Assembly: GCF_002022005.1 (NCBI RefSeq)
Contig: NZ_CP017258.1
Location: 310,001-374,000, forward strand
From: Campylobacter pinnipediorum subsp. caledonicus
Lineage (GTDB): Bacteria > Campylobacterota > Campylobacteria > Campylobacterales > Campylobacteraceae
Length of the DNA stretch: 64,000 nt
Direction: 5' to 3'
Position 1 is the stretch's first letter. The number at the start of each line of letters is the position of its first letter. Below are positions 19,994 through 28,445 of the stretch, piece after piece. A program made the translations under genes and the position numbers. The notes beneath the pieces are model-generated. The model ran no database searches. It was not told the DNA's origin and saw nothing but the letters and a program-made list of their open reading frames with translations.

Positions 19994-21128
19994 CCCTTTG
20001 TTTTAGATTTTTAGCGTGATTATACGCATCCTTCACTTTATTTTGCTCTATGTGAGCTAAGCACAATTCTACAATATCAGAATTACATCCGTGTAAATCA
20101 ATATTTTCGTGGCATATCGTGCTAAATGTAGCTCTAAAGCCGTGTGGTGTTATATCTTCCTTTGAATAGCCCAAATTGCGAAGCATTGTCCTTACTGTGT
20201 TATCGCTTATTGGTCTTAATGTTGTTCTTAGGCTTGAAAATAGATATTTTGAGTTAAATATATGCCTTTGTTTATATGATAAAAGCATATGTTTAACACT
20301 ATTTGTTAAATGCACTTCGTGAGCCTTAGCCATTTTCATCTTATCAGCACTTATATGCCATATATTTTTATCAAAATCAAACTCCGACCATTCTGCAAAT
20401 CTTGCATTTGCTCCACGCACAGCAGTATAAAGCTGAAGCAAGGCACATACTTTTATCCTATCATCTCCGTTATACTCTTTTATATTTCTTAACAAATTTC
20501 TTATATCATCATCATTTTTTAAAAAAGCATAATGCTTAACTTCTACCTTACCTATTAATGCTTTTTTATCAATATCACTTATTATATTATGTTCGGTGTA
20601 TTCATAAAGTAGGGCATATTTATAAAATTGATTAAGCGACGCCATAGCTTTTTTTAAACTATCGGGAGTTGATATTAAAGGCGAAAGCACTCTTAGTATA
20701 TCTTTTCTTGTAATGTTTTTTATATCAGATTTTGCAAAATTTGGTAGCAAAAATCGCTCAAAAAAACTTTTTATCCGTTGTAGGTGTTTTTGGCTTATGT
20801 CTGTTCTTGTTTTGATGTATTCTTGATAAATTGCTTCAAAGTCTTTAAAGTAGGTTTGTTCTAGTATATCTATACCACTATCTATATCTTTTTGAAGTTT
20901 TATCCTTGTATTTCTAGCTTCTGCTAAGGTTATTTCAGGAAAATTACCTATGGTGTATCGCCTTTGTTTATTTGTCTTTGGGCTTTTGTAGTTAAAGATA
21001 AAAGTTTTAGTTCCATTTTTTGACACCTTTAAAAGCAAATTAAACCCATCACTTATAAAGTATGGCTTATCCTTTGGCTTTAAATTCTTTATTGACAATG
21101 TAGTTAGTGAAGTGGCTACTTTTGGCAT
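19944..21128 (-). CDS. int: Tyrosine-type phage integrase (P4 family)
   Basis: 394 residues. N-terminal arm-binding domain DUF4102 (IKNLKPKDKPYFISDGFNLL, KQRRYTIGNFPEITLAEARN), SAM-like core-binding domain at about 100-190, and a catalytic domain with Arg in LLQLYTAVRGANARFAEW, Lys in ISADKMKMAKAHEVHLT, HxxR in PHGFRATFSTICHE, His in LCLAHIE and the nucleophile Tyr in VKDAYNHA. It recombines phage and host DNA at the ssrA 3' end 200 bases away. No promoter overlap problem: aaggaata precedes the ATG. Confidence 0.95.
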   Translation of the reverse strand: MPKVATSLTTLSIKNLKPKDKPYFISDGFNLLLKVSKNGTKTFIFNYKSPKTNKQRRYTIGNFPEITLAEARNTRIKLQKDIDSGIDILEQTYFKDFEAIYQEYIKTRTDISQKHLQRIKSFFERFLLPNFAKSDIKNITRKDILRVLSPLISTPDSLKKAMASLNQFYKYALLYEYTEHNIISDIDKKALIGKVEVKHYAFLKNDDDIRNLLRNIKEYNGDDRIKVCALLQLYTAVRGANARFAEWSEFDFDKNIWHISADKMKMAKAHEVHLTNSVKHMLLSYKQRHIFNSKYLFSSLRTTLRPISDNTVRTMLRNLGYSKEDITPHGFRATFSTICHENIDLHGCNSDIVELCLAHIEQNKVKDAYNHAKNLKQRAKLMQWWSDYLDSLSS

Positions 21129-21327
21129 ATTATTCCTTTTTTTATTGACTAAAATGTAAATTTAACTAATATTTTTTAATTAGTCAATAACTCAGTCAAT
21201 AAAAAAGTTTGAAAGTAATAAAAAGTAATTGAATGGAATAAAAGGAAATAAACGCCTCAAAAATGCCTTTTTATCGTGCTTTGTAGGTGATTTTTGAATG
21301 GAATAAAAGGGAATAAAAAGTAATTAA
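21129..21327. other. Integrase arm-site region with repeats
   Basis: Between integrase and ssrA there is no gene. Direct repeats ttgaatggaataaaaggaaa / ttgaatggaataaaagggaa lie at 21229-21252 and 21294-21317 (23 of 24 match), and aaaaagtaatt occurs beside each. Nearer to int, TTATTGACT and two copies of AGTCAATAA form an inverted/direct set. These are good candidates for integrase arm-type and excisionase sites, and for control of int itself. Confidence 0.65.
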
Positions 21328-21360
21328 TGGTGGAAGCGAGGGGAATCGAACCCCTGTCCA
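21328..21360. other. Prophage attachment site (tmRNA 3' end)
   Basis: The acceptor/T-arm end of the tmRNA gene (tggtggaagcgaggggaatc and on through the T-arm) forms the likely core of the right attachment site. The prophage reconstitutes an intact ssrA. The other copy lies outside the window, so core limits cannot be fixed. Confidence 0.65.
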
Positions 21361-21688
21361 AAAACAAAACAACCACAACTTCTACATGTTTAGCAAAAGT
21401 GAAAAATTCACTAAGACATGCTCACTTTCCAAAACACTTATCTTAGCTAAGGCAAAAATTTCAACCTATATCATGCCAAAATACAAATCTACACTATCTA
21501 GGTAACTTGCAATCTTTTTTAGATAGTATCAAAAAGTGCAAGGCTCAACTGAACTTACGCAGCTTTAGCGTAAGCAGGAGCGAAATTAACGTTGTTTGCG
21601 TTTAAATTTAATTTTGAGCTTTTTACGCTTTGCTCAAAGCGACATGCCATCGTAGCCACTCTGCTCCTGTCGAAGCCAAGTCACTCCC
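21328..21688 (-). ncRNA. ssrA: tmRNA
   Basis: About 361 nt on the minus strand. The 5' end reads GGGAGTGACTTGGCTTCGAC and the 3' end forms a tRNA-like T-arm with GGTTCGATTCC and terminal CCA. The resume codon GCA starts the tag ANNVNFAPAYAKAA followed by TAA (21555-21599). The C. jejuni tag that I know is ANNVKFAPAYAKAA, so only residue 5 differs. tmRNA rescues stalled ribosomes and marks the unfinished protein for proteolysis. It is the integration target of the prophage. Confidence 0.97.
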
Positions 21689-21724
21689 ATTTTTTAAGCT
21701 TATATTCTAATATCTTTTTAAATT

Positions 21725-22129
21725 TTAGTCAAGTTTTACCGGTATATTTATTATTAATGGTTCTAGAATACTAAAATATTCAGAGTCATTTTCTAAATCA
21801 CTTTTGTATTTTATGAATTGATCCCCAACGAGTAACAACCAGTCTATAAATTTATCATTTGCTGGACCTTCTATTTCTCTAGCTTCTGCGCAAATTTCTT
21901 CTGCTAATGTTGCTAAATTTATTATAGGCTCGAGGTGCATATATCCAGCTGCTGATTTTATATTGTGATAAATTCTAAATAGCTCTTTTATGTTTTCGTT
22001 ATATTTTGTTTTATTGCCAAGGCCTATTACGATTGGTTCTGAAATATCACACATTATTGAGTAGTGTGATAAGAATTCCTCCACAATCTCAAATGAATAA
22101 TCTATCTCTAAATTTTTTAATATACCCAT
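21725..22129 (-). CDS. Hpt-domain (histidine phosphotransfer) protein
   Basis: 134 residues. ELFRIYHNIKSAAGYMHLEP contains the Hpt motif HxxKxxAG with the phospho-accepting His at about residue 55, in a predicted four-helix bundle. Such proteins relay phosphate between hybrid kinases and regulators, in Campylobacterota often for chemotaxis or cell-cycle control. It is a lone gene diverging from panB. The partner kinase is not in the window. Confidence 0.75.
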   Translation of the reverse strand: MGILKNLEIDYSFEIVEEFLSHYSIMCDISEPIVIGLGNKTKYNENIKELFRIYHNIKSAAGYMHLEPIINLATLAEEICAEAREIEGPANDKFIDWLLLVGDQFIKYKSDLENDSEYFSILEPLIINIPVKLD

Positions 22130-22226
22130 ATTTAATCCTTGAAAAACTGTAACCTAATTGTAACATTTTTTTTGGTAAAATACAAAGTGCAATAAATGCG
22201 ATTAATACAAAACAAAGGTTTTTCAA

Positions 22227-23024
22227 ATGTCAGTTTATAAAAAAATTACAACTCAAGATATATTAAATAAAAAAAATAATGAAAAAATAGTTGCAATAAC
22301 CGCTTATGATGCTTTATTTGCAAAACTTTTTGATGATTATGCTGATGTCATTTTGGTTGGAGATAGTTTAAATATGAGCTTTAATGGTCAAAAAGACACA
22401 CTAAATGTTGATTTGAAATCTATGCTTTATCATACAAGAGCTGTTTGTGCGGGCGCAAAAAGGGCTTTGATTATGGGCGATATGCCTTTTGGTAGTTATC
22501 AAAATGAAAAGATGGCTTTAAAAAATGCGGTTAAGTTTATAAAACAAGCTGGAGCTGATTGTATAAAGCTAGAAGGTGGTATGAGGGTTGTTCCTACTGT
22601 TAAAAAACTAACAGAAGAAGGTGTAAGTGTTTGCGGACATATAGGCTTAATGCCACAAAGAGTTAGATTTGAAGGTGGTTATAAGATAAAAGGTAAAAAT
22701 GATGATGATAAAAAAAAGCTAAAAGAAGAGGCCTTGGCTTTGCAAGATGCTGGAGCTTTTTGTATAGTCTTAGAAGGTGTTATTAGCGATGTTGCGAATG
22801 AGATAACGCGTTCTCTTGAAATTCCTACTATAGGAATAGGTTCAGGCGTTAAGACTGATGGACAAATACTTGTATTTTCTGATATGCTTGGATTTTTTGA
22901 GGAATTTAAGCCAAAATTTGTAAAGCAATATATGAGTGGCGCCAGCTTGGTCCGAAATGCTATACAAGAATACGCCAATGAAGTAAAAAATCAAAAATTC
23001 CCAACATCTGATTTTTGGTATTAA
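22227..23024 (+). CDS. panB: Ketopantoate hydroxymethyltransferase
   Basis: 265 residues, the usual length. [20 protein letters not shown] start, metal/substrate motifs [36 protein letters not shown], and the C-terminal [20 protein letters not shown]. It transfers a hydroxymethyl group from 5,10-methylenetetrahydrofolate to alpha-ketoisovalerate, the first step of pantothenate synthesis. panC and panD are not next to it. Ribosome binding site aaaggt. Confidence 0.96.
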   Translation: MSVYKKITTQDILNKKNNEKIVAITAYDALFAKLFDDYADVILVGDSLNMSFNGQKDTLNVDLKSMLYHTRAVCAGAKRALIMGDMPFGSYQNEKMALKNAVKFIKQAGADCIKLEGGMRVVPTVKKLTEEGVSVCGHIGLMPQRVRFEGGYKIKGKNDDDKKKLKEEALALQDAGAFCIVLEGVISDVANEITRSLEIPTIGIGSGVKTDGQILVFSDMLGFFEEFKPKFVKQYMSGASLVRNAIQEYANEVKNQKFPTSDFWY

Positions 23025-23102
23025 AAAAGTATGATTTGGATTAAAAACTTTATAGATTTAGATAACGACTAAACATATTCATAAATATAGAAAGGTTTTA
23101 AT

Positions 23103-23735
23103 ATGAAAGTGGCAATTTTAACTAGTAAAAACCAGTGGTTTTTGAATTATGCCAAAAGTTTATCTAAATGCATAAAGAATTCACAACTTTTTTTAGACCA
23201 TAAATTAATAGGTAAAGAATATGAAATAGTTTTTATACTAAGTTATCATGTTTTAATCCCCGATGTTTTTTTAAAACAACATAAACATAATATCGTAATT
23301 CATTCTAGTCCTTTGCCTCAAGGAAAAGGCTGGTCTCCAATGTTTTGGCAGATATTGGAAGGAAAAAATGAAATTTGTTTTAGCATGTTTGAAGCAAATA
23401 AAGGAATAGATGCCGGTGATATTTATATGCAGAGGTATCTTAAGTTAAATGGCTATGAGTTGAATGATGAATTAAGAGAAAAACAAGCTAAAATGATTAT
23501 TCAAATGTGTATAGATTTTTTAAAAAATCATAAAGATATAAAGCCAAAAAAACAAGAAGGTGTAGAAAGCTTTTATCCAAAAAGAACTGCTAAAGATAGC
23601 GAACTAGATATTAACAAAAGTATTAAGGAACAGTTTAATTTATTGAGGGTGTCAAATAACGAAGAGTATCCAGCATTTTTTGTTTTAAATGGACATAAAT
23701 TTATATTAAAAATAACAGAAGAGGTTGTTGATTAG
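23103..23735 (+). CDS. Sugar N-formyltransferase-like protein
   Basis: 210 residues. A formyltransferase-fold segment is clear: LSYHVLIPDVFLKQHKHNIV, IHSSPLPQGKGWSPMFWQIL and MFEANKGIDAGDIYM. The catalytic His (VIHSSPLP) and Asp (GIDAGDI) are present, but the Asn of the usual N-x-H motif is Val here. Relatives act on UDP-4-amino-sugars in surface or flagellar glycan pathways. The following pseH-like remnant supports a past link to nonulosonic acid (flagellin glycan) synthesis. Short compared with methionyl-tRNA formyltransferase, so not Fmt. Confidence 0.72.
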   Translation: MKVAILTSKNQWFLNYAKSLSKCIKNSQLFLDHKLIGKEYEIVFILSYHVLIPDVFLKQHKHNIVIHSSPLPQGKGWSPMFWQILEGKNEICFSMFEANKGIDAGDIYMQRYLKLNGYELNDELREKQAKMIIQMCIDFLKNHKDIKPKKQEGVESFYPKRTAKDSELDINKSIKEQFNLLRVSNNEEYPAFFVLNGHKFILKITEEVVD

Positions 23736-24057
23736 AATTACTTTAAAAATAAGCACATAAAATTATGAAAAATATTTTTTAGTTTTTAAAAAAGATAGCC
23801 CTATTGGTGTTATATCATTTAGTGATATAGACACAAGTTCTTGCGAGTTTGGATTGTATCAAAATCCAAACTTAAAAGGATATGGGCAGGTGTTAATTGA
23901 TGAGATTAAAAAATATGCTTTTAATGTTTTGAGGGTTTTAAAAATTAAATCATTTGTTTTAAGCTCAAACGAAAAAGCTATCAAGCTGTATCTTAAAAAT
24001 GGATTTAATATATCAGATAAAGATGATAAATTTAAGTCCATTGAACTTTCTTTATAA
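23728..24057 (+). pseudogene. pseH-like N-acetyltransferase remnant
   Basis: In one frame, a short start (TTG, IRITLKIST) reaches a TAA at 23758; the same frame then continues with NYEKYFLVFKKDSPIGVISF, SSCEFGLYQNPNLKGYGQVL and LSSNEKAIKLYLKNGFNISD. This matches the acetyl-CoA-binding part of C. jejuni PseH (FLVF...IGVIDF, CEFGLY..P.LKG.GQ), but about 50 N-terminal residues are missing. PseH acetylates the altrosamine precursor of pseudaminic acid. A deletion has probably inactivated it; a restart at TTG 23854 would lack half the fold. Confidence 0.75.
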
Positions 24058-24077
24058 TAAAATATATCTTAAATAAT

Positions 24078-24113
24078 TATATTACATTTATATTTAATTA
24101 TAAATGTAATATA
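24078..24113. repeat. AT-only palindrome between pseH remnant and hyf
   Basis: 15-bp arms tatattacatttata / tataaatgtaatata with a six-base loop. It may end transcription of the formyltransferase unit; only three G/C bases per arm pair make it weak. Confidence 0.5.
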
Positions 24114-24251
24114 TTATCAATAATACATAGTTTTTAATTTAAAATATATAAAACATATTACATTATAAATAATACAAGTCCCTTATATAGCTATACTATA
24201 AATATATAAAAATATACAAAATTATAAAAATTAATTTTTATAAATAATAAA

Positions 24252-24292
24252 TGTCAGGAAAATGACAGAAAAAAAATTTGAAATTTTATAAA
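24252..24292 (+). promoter_or_regulatory. hyf promoter with CRP/FNR-type site
   Basis: TGTCA-N6-TGACA (24252-24267) is centred about 40 bases before the start predicted from a TATAAA box at 24287-24292, the class II position of CRP/FNR-family activators. The half-sites are not FNR (TTGAT) or CRP (TGTGA) and most resemble those reported for the CO sensor CooA (TGTCA-N6-CGACA). The regulator itself is not in the window. Confidence 0.5.
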
Positions 24293-24328
24293 ATTGTCAA
24301 AGTTTTCTATAAAACGCGAGGAGGATTT

Positions 24329-24898
24329 ATGAAACAGCATAAATTTGTTATTGCTGATTATAAGCGTTGTATAGGCTGTGCTACTTGTATGGCCGCGTGT
24401 TTTAAAAGCGCTTATGAGAGGGGGAAATTATCAAAAGCAAGGCTATCTGTTTTAAGACAAGCTGCTGGTGTAATGCCAACACAATGTAGACAATGCGATG
24501 ATGGCCCTTGTGCAAATGTTTGTCCGACTGGTGCATTGAGATTTGATGATGATTGTATTGAGCTTCACGAGGAGATATGTATAGGTTGCAAATTATGCAC
24601 TATTGCCTGTCCTTATGGAGCTATTAGTTCAAGCGCTGAACTTATGCCTTCAGTAAATTATTCAGTTGAACCAAAATATTATCTAGAAATAGAATCACAA
24701 GCCGGAGCTAAAAATATCGCCATAAAATGTGATATGTGTTATGGACAGGAAAAAGGACCTGCATGCGTTGATGTTTGTCCTACTTCAGCTCTTATTATGG
24801 TGGATCCTAGAAATCAAAATCACAAACTTGGTAAAAGTATAGACTTTAAGTCAGCAAATGAGTTTTTGCATAAGATAATGCAAAGCGAGGAGGCCTGA
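24329..24898 (+). CDS. hyfA: Hydrogenase-4 electron-transfer subunit HyfA
   Basis: 189 residues from MKQHKFVIADYKRCIGCATC; the ATG has gaggagg upstream. Four [4Fe-4S] cluster motifs: CIGCATCMAAC, CRQCDDGPCANVCP, CIGCKLCTIACP and CDMCYG...CVDVCP, as in HycB/HyfA/HydN. It carries electrons from formate dehydrogenase to the hydrogenase. First gene of an eleven-gene operon. Confidence 0.93.
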   Translation: MKQHKFVIADYKRCIGCATCMAACFKSAYERGKLSKARLSVLRQAAGVMPTQCRQCDDGPCANVCPTGALRFDDDCIELHEEICIGCKLCTIACPYGAISSSAELMPSVNYSVEPKYYLEIESQAGAKNIAIKCDMCYGQEKGPACVDVCPTSALIMVDPRNQNHKLGKSIDFKSANEFLHKIMQSEEA

Positions 24899-24899
24899 G

Positions 24900-26867
24900 A
24901 TGGTTGAAATTTATTTGCTTTTTGTATTAAGCGCTATTATTAGTATGTGTTTTTATAAAAATCCAAAATTAGCTGTAAAGGCTGGATTTGGACTTAGTGC
25001 GATTAGTTGCTTTATAGCTATGAGTCATTTTGTATGCAATATGGGTGTTAGTGATAGCTTTTTGCTTGGTGGAAATTTTTTATATTCTCCAAATTTTGCA
25101 CTAAACCCACTTGGTAACTTTTTTAGCTTTGTGGTTGTATTTATAGGTTTTGCAAGTAGTATTTATGGTATGAGCTATGCAAACGAATATATCAAAAAAG
25201 CAAATGTTGCTGTTTTTGCAAGTTTGTTTAGTATTTTTATATTGTCAATGCTTCTTGTAATTAGTGCAAATAACGTATTTTGTTTTATTGTGCTTTGGGA
25301 GCTAATGACACTTGTATCATCTTTCTTGATTTTAGTAAACGATGGCAAAGGCACTTTAAAAGCTGTTATGATATATCTAGGTATAGCTCAAATAGGAGCA
25401 TTTTGTATAACTTGTGGTTTGCTTTTATTGTCTTATTATGCAAACAGCACAGAATTTAGTGATTTTGCAAACCTAAATATGCCTTTAGGTGCTTCAATAG
25501 TTGTATTTATATTATTTTTGATTGGTTTTGGTTCAAAAGCTGGCATGTGGCCATTTCATGTTTGGCTTCCACTAGCTCACCCAGCTGCCCCATCAAATGT
25601 ATCAGCTCTTATGAGTGGTGTTATGATAAAAGTTGCATTATTTACACTTGTTAAATTTACACTTTATCTACCACTTAGCCCTTATTTTGGTCTTACTATA
25701 TTAGCTTTGGGCGCAGCTAGCTCATTATTTGGTGTTTTATATGCGCTTTGTCAACACGACTATAAAGCTTTATTAGCGTATCACTCAGTTGAAAATATAG
25801 GAATCATACTTCTTGGTCTTGGAACTGGAATTTATGGCTTGTCTGTAAACAATGCAACCCTAGCCGCAATAGGATTTTTAGCTGGTTGTTATCATATTGT
25901 AAACCACGCTATATTTAAAGGTTTATTATTTCTTTGTGCTGGTTCTGTATTGCATGCAACTCATACAAGAGATATGGATGTTCTTGGTGGACTTGCCAAA
26001 AAAATGCCTTGGACTGCGGCTGGTATGTTTATAGGTATTATGGGTATTGCTGCCTTGCCACCTGTAAATGGTTTTGTGTCTGAATGGTTTACATATCAAG
26101 GCATGCTTCAAGGTGCTATGCAAGATAGTGTTATAGCTAGATATTCATTTTCTTTGGGTGTTGTTGCTCTTGCTCTAACAGGTGTTTTGGTTGGTATGCA
26201 CTTAAAATTATATGCGGTAATTTTTTCAGGAACCCCAAGAGATCAAAAAATTTGGGAAAATGCAAAAGAAAGCCCTCTTGGTATGGTTATTGGAATGATA
26301 ATCTTAATGGCTGGATGTATAGGTTTTGGTGTTGGTGCAAATGTTGTTGTTGATTATATTATGCAAGGTGTGAATTCTATAGTTCCTAGTTCATATATAG
26401 CGAGTTCTGGTTCAACATCTGTTACTTCTCCTCTAGGAAGTTATATTTCAACTCCATTAATTGCTATTGTCCTAACTTCGACAATGATACTTCCTTTTGT
26501 TATATTAATGGTTATGAAAGCTAATAAAACAAAACCAAGAGAAACAGATCCTTGGGCTTGTGGATTTAAATACAATTCACGTATGCAAATGACTGGTGGT
26601 CCTTTTACTGGTGATCTTAGAAAAATAATGCAGTGGTTATTCCGTGCCGATAAAAAAATTATCAGCAAAGATTATTTTACTCCTGTTGAATATCATAATC
26701 ATCCAAAAGATATTTGGTGGGGATTATTTTATGAACCTTTTATAAATTTAAGCAAAAAAATAGCTGATAAAATAGGTATTTTCCAAAGTGGATATACAAA
26801 TGTTTATTCATTTTATATCATTTTATATCTTTGTTTGATGCTTGCGGTTAGCTACTTTTTAATATAA
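24900..26867 (+). CDS. hyfB: Hydrogenase-4 proton-pumping subunit HyfB
   Basis: 655 residues, close to E. coli HyfB (672). A many-pass membrane protein of the NuoL/M/N (Mrp antiporter) family, with the Lys/Glu-containing helices WELMTLVSSFLILVN, GFGSKAGMWPFHVWLPLAHP and HHxx-type KALLAYHSVENIGIILLGLG. The C-terminal portion (ACGFKYNSRMQMTGGPFTGD) is the HycC/HyfB extension. Two bases from hyfA. Confidence 0.95.
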   Translation: MVEIYLLFVLSAIISMCFYKNPKLAVKAGFGLSAISCFIAMSHFVCNMGVSDSFLLGGNFLYSPNFALNPLGNFFSFVVVFIGFASSIYGMSYANEYIKKANVAVFASLFSIFILSMLLVISANNVFCFIVLWELMTLVSSFLILVNDGKGTLKAVMIYLGIAQIGAFCITCGLLLLSYYANSTEFSDFANLNMPLGASIVVFILFLIGFGSKAGMWPFHVWLPLAHPAAPSNVSALMSGVMIKVALFTLVKFTLYLPLSPYFGLTILALGAASSLFGVLYALCQHDYKALLAYHSVENIGIILLGLGTGIYGLSVNNATLAAIGFLAGCYHIVNHAIFKGLLFLCAGSVLHATHTRDMDVLGGLAKKMPWTAAGMFIGIMGIAALPPVNGFVSEWFTYQGMLQGAMQDSVIARYSFSLGVVALALTGVLVGMHLKLYAVIFSGTPRDQKIWENAKESPLGMVIGMIILMAGCIGFGVGANVVVDYIMQGVNSIVPSSYIASSGSTSVTSPLGSYISTPLIAIVLTSTMILPFVILMVMKANKTKPRETDPWACGFKYNSRMQMTGGPFTGDLRKIMQWLFRADKKIISKDYFTPVEYHNHPKDIWWGLFYEPFINLSKKIADKIGIFQSGYTNVYSFYIILYLCLMLAVSYFLI

Positions 26868-26876
26868 GGAATTATT

Positions 26877-27797
26877 ATGCAAACTATAATTTTAATGATA
26901 TTTCAAGTTGTTGTTATAATCCTTGTAGCTCCATTGTTTGATGGTATAGCAAGAAAACTTAGAGCAAAACTTCAATCAAAACAAGGAAGTGATTTTTTTC
27001 AAACTTATCGTGACATAAAAAAATTATTTAAACGAGGAAGAACTACCCCTTCTTGTTCGCATTGGGTTTTTAGATATACACCCTTTGTTTTATTTGCCAC
27101 ATCGGCAGGTTTATTAGCAGCTATACCTATTACATATAGTCAAAATTCTGATTTTGGTGCTTATGCTGATATTTTTGTAATTATTTATTTAGGTGCCTTG
27201 TTTAGATTTATGTTTGGTTCCGCTTCTATGGATAGTGGTAACCCTTTTGCTGCTACTGGTGGAAGTAGAGAGCAGATGATAGGTGTTTATGTTGAGCCTG
27301 TTATGATTATGTGCCTTATTGTTGTGATGCTTGCAGCTAAAACATCAAATTTGGTTGAGATTCAAGATATGGTAAAAACAGGGGTGATAGGATATCAAAT
27401 TCCTAGTTTTGCTGTTGCTTCTATAGCTTTTTTATGGTGTATGTATGTTGAAACAGGAAGAAAGCCTTTTGACCTTGCTGAAGCCGAACAAGAGCTTCAA
27501 GAGGGTTTATTGGGTGAATATGCTGGATATGATTTGGGATTAGTTCAAGCAGCTTTGATATTAAAACAATTTGCAATGATAGGTCTGTTTTTGACTATAT
27601 TTGAGCCTTGGAATTTTTCAAATCCGATTTTAGCAATTATAGTTTTTGTCATAAAAACAGGTGTTTTTTATGTAGCAGCTGTATTTATAGACAACTTCGG
27701 ACCACGCTTTAAAATTACATCAAGTCTCCGTAAAAATGCACTTTTTGCACTTGGTATCTCTTTTATAGCGTTAAGTCTTTATGCTTTAGGAGTTTAA
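26877..27797 (+). CDS. hyfC: Hydrogenase-4 membrane anchor subunit HyfC
   Basis: 306 residues of the NuoH/HycD family. Conserved parts: GIARKLRAKLQSKQGSDFFQ, the loop MDSGNPFAATGGSREQMIGV, and GRKPFDLAEAEQELQEGLLG, which contacts the small hydrogenase subunit. Eight membrane helices are expected. Confidence 0.95.
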   Translation: MQTIILMIFQVVVIILVAPLFDGIARKLRAKLQSKQGSDFFQTYRDIKKLFKRGRTTPSCSHWVFRYTPFVLFATSAGLLAAIPITYSQNSDFGAYADIFVIIYLGALFRFMFGSASMDSGNPFAATGGSREQMIGVYVEPVMIMCLIVVMLAAKTSNLVEIQDMVKTGVIGYQIPSFAVASIAFLWCMYVETGRKPFDLAEAEQELQEGLLGEYAGYDLGLVQAALILKQFAMIGLFLTIFEPWNFSNPILAIIVFVIKTGVFYVAAVFIDNFGPRFKITSSLRKNALFALGISFIALSLYALGV

Positions 27798-27798
27798 A

Positions 27799-28443
27799 AT
27801 GGGTATTATAGATACAATATCTATCGCTATGATAGTAACCTCTTTGGCTGTTTTTGGGTTGAGAGGTCTTAAATTATCAGTTTTTGTTTATGCAATTCAG
27901 ACATTGCTTTTAGTGAGTATGTTTTTTGTTTTATCTTCAAAATTTGATGCCCACGAGCTAAGAAATTGGGCTTATGTTGCCTTTTTTACAAAGGTTTTAT
28001 TTGTCCCATCTATTTTATTGTTTGTGATAAAAAAATTAAATGTTGTGAGTGAAGATGAGCCGGTTGGCGGATTTTTTGTTAGCCCTGTTGTGGCTATGGG
28101 ATTTTCTTTGGCAATAGCCATGAGTATACACGGTGTTTTTTTAGAGTTTTCTCTTATCAAAGAAAAAATAGCCCTAATAGCTTCAGCTACTATATTTATG
28201 ATGGGTATTTTTGGATTCATTCTTAGAAACTCATTTATTAAACAGATACTTTCTTATTGTCTTTTTGAAAATGGAATACATCTAAGCCTTGGTTTGATGG
28301 CTTTTAATTCACACGAATTAGTTGAACTAGGAATTTTAACAGATGCACTTTTTGCTGTAATCATAATGAGTGTATTAGCTGTTAGATTTTATAAAATTTA
28401 CGATAGCCTTGATACTTCTAAGGCTACAAATTTAAGGGGGTAG
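27799..28443 (+). CDS. hyfE: Hydrogenase-4 membrane subunit HyfE
   Basis: 214 residues, six hydrophobic stretches, NuoK-related C-terminus (FFVSPVVAMGFSLAIAMSIH, SFIKQILSYCLFENGIHLSL, DALFAVIIMSVLAVRFYKIY). Matches HyfE in length. hyfD, which stands between hyfC and hyfE in E. coli, is absent here with only one base between the genes. Confidence 0.9.
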   Translation: MGIIDTISIAMIVTSLAVFGLRGLKLSVFVYAIQTLLLVSMFFVLSSKFDAHELRNWAYVAFFTKVLFVPSILLFVIKKLNVVSEDEPVGGFFVSPVVAMGFSLAIAMSIHGVFLEFSLIKEKIALIASATIFMMGIFGFILRNSFIKQILSYCLFENGIHLSLGLMAFNSHELVELGILTDALFAVIIMSVLAVRFYKIYDSLDTSKATNLRG

Positions 28444-28445
28444 TG

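Larger units (their letters stand above)
1..21360. mobile_element. Prophage, right part, integrated in ssrA
   Basis: Terminase genes, replication genes, S24 repressors, RecE/RecT-type recombination genes, SSB, excisionase and a tyrosine integrase are packed together and end at the 3' end of the tmRNA gene, a common attachment site for P4-type integrases. Only one end is present: structural genes and the distal attachment site must lie left of base 1. The terminase genes indicate a tailed phage and not just an integrative element. Toxin-like and mini-genes of the rightward region look like accessory cargo. Whether it is inducible cannot be judged here. Confidence 0.93.

Noticed and set aside
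21592-21774. Plus-strand 60-codon frame over the tmRNA
   Set aside because: It overlaps ssrA antisense and has no initiation signal.
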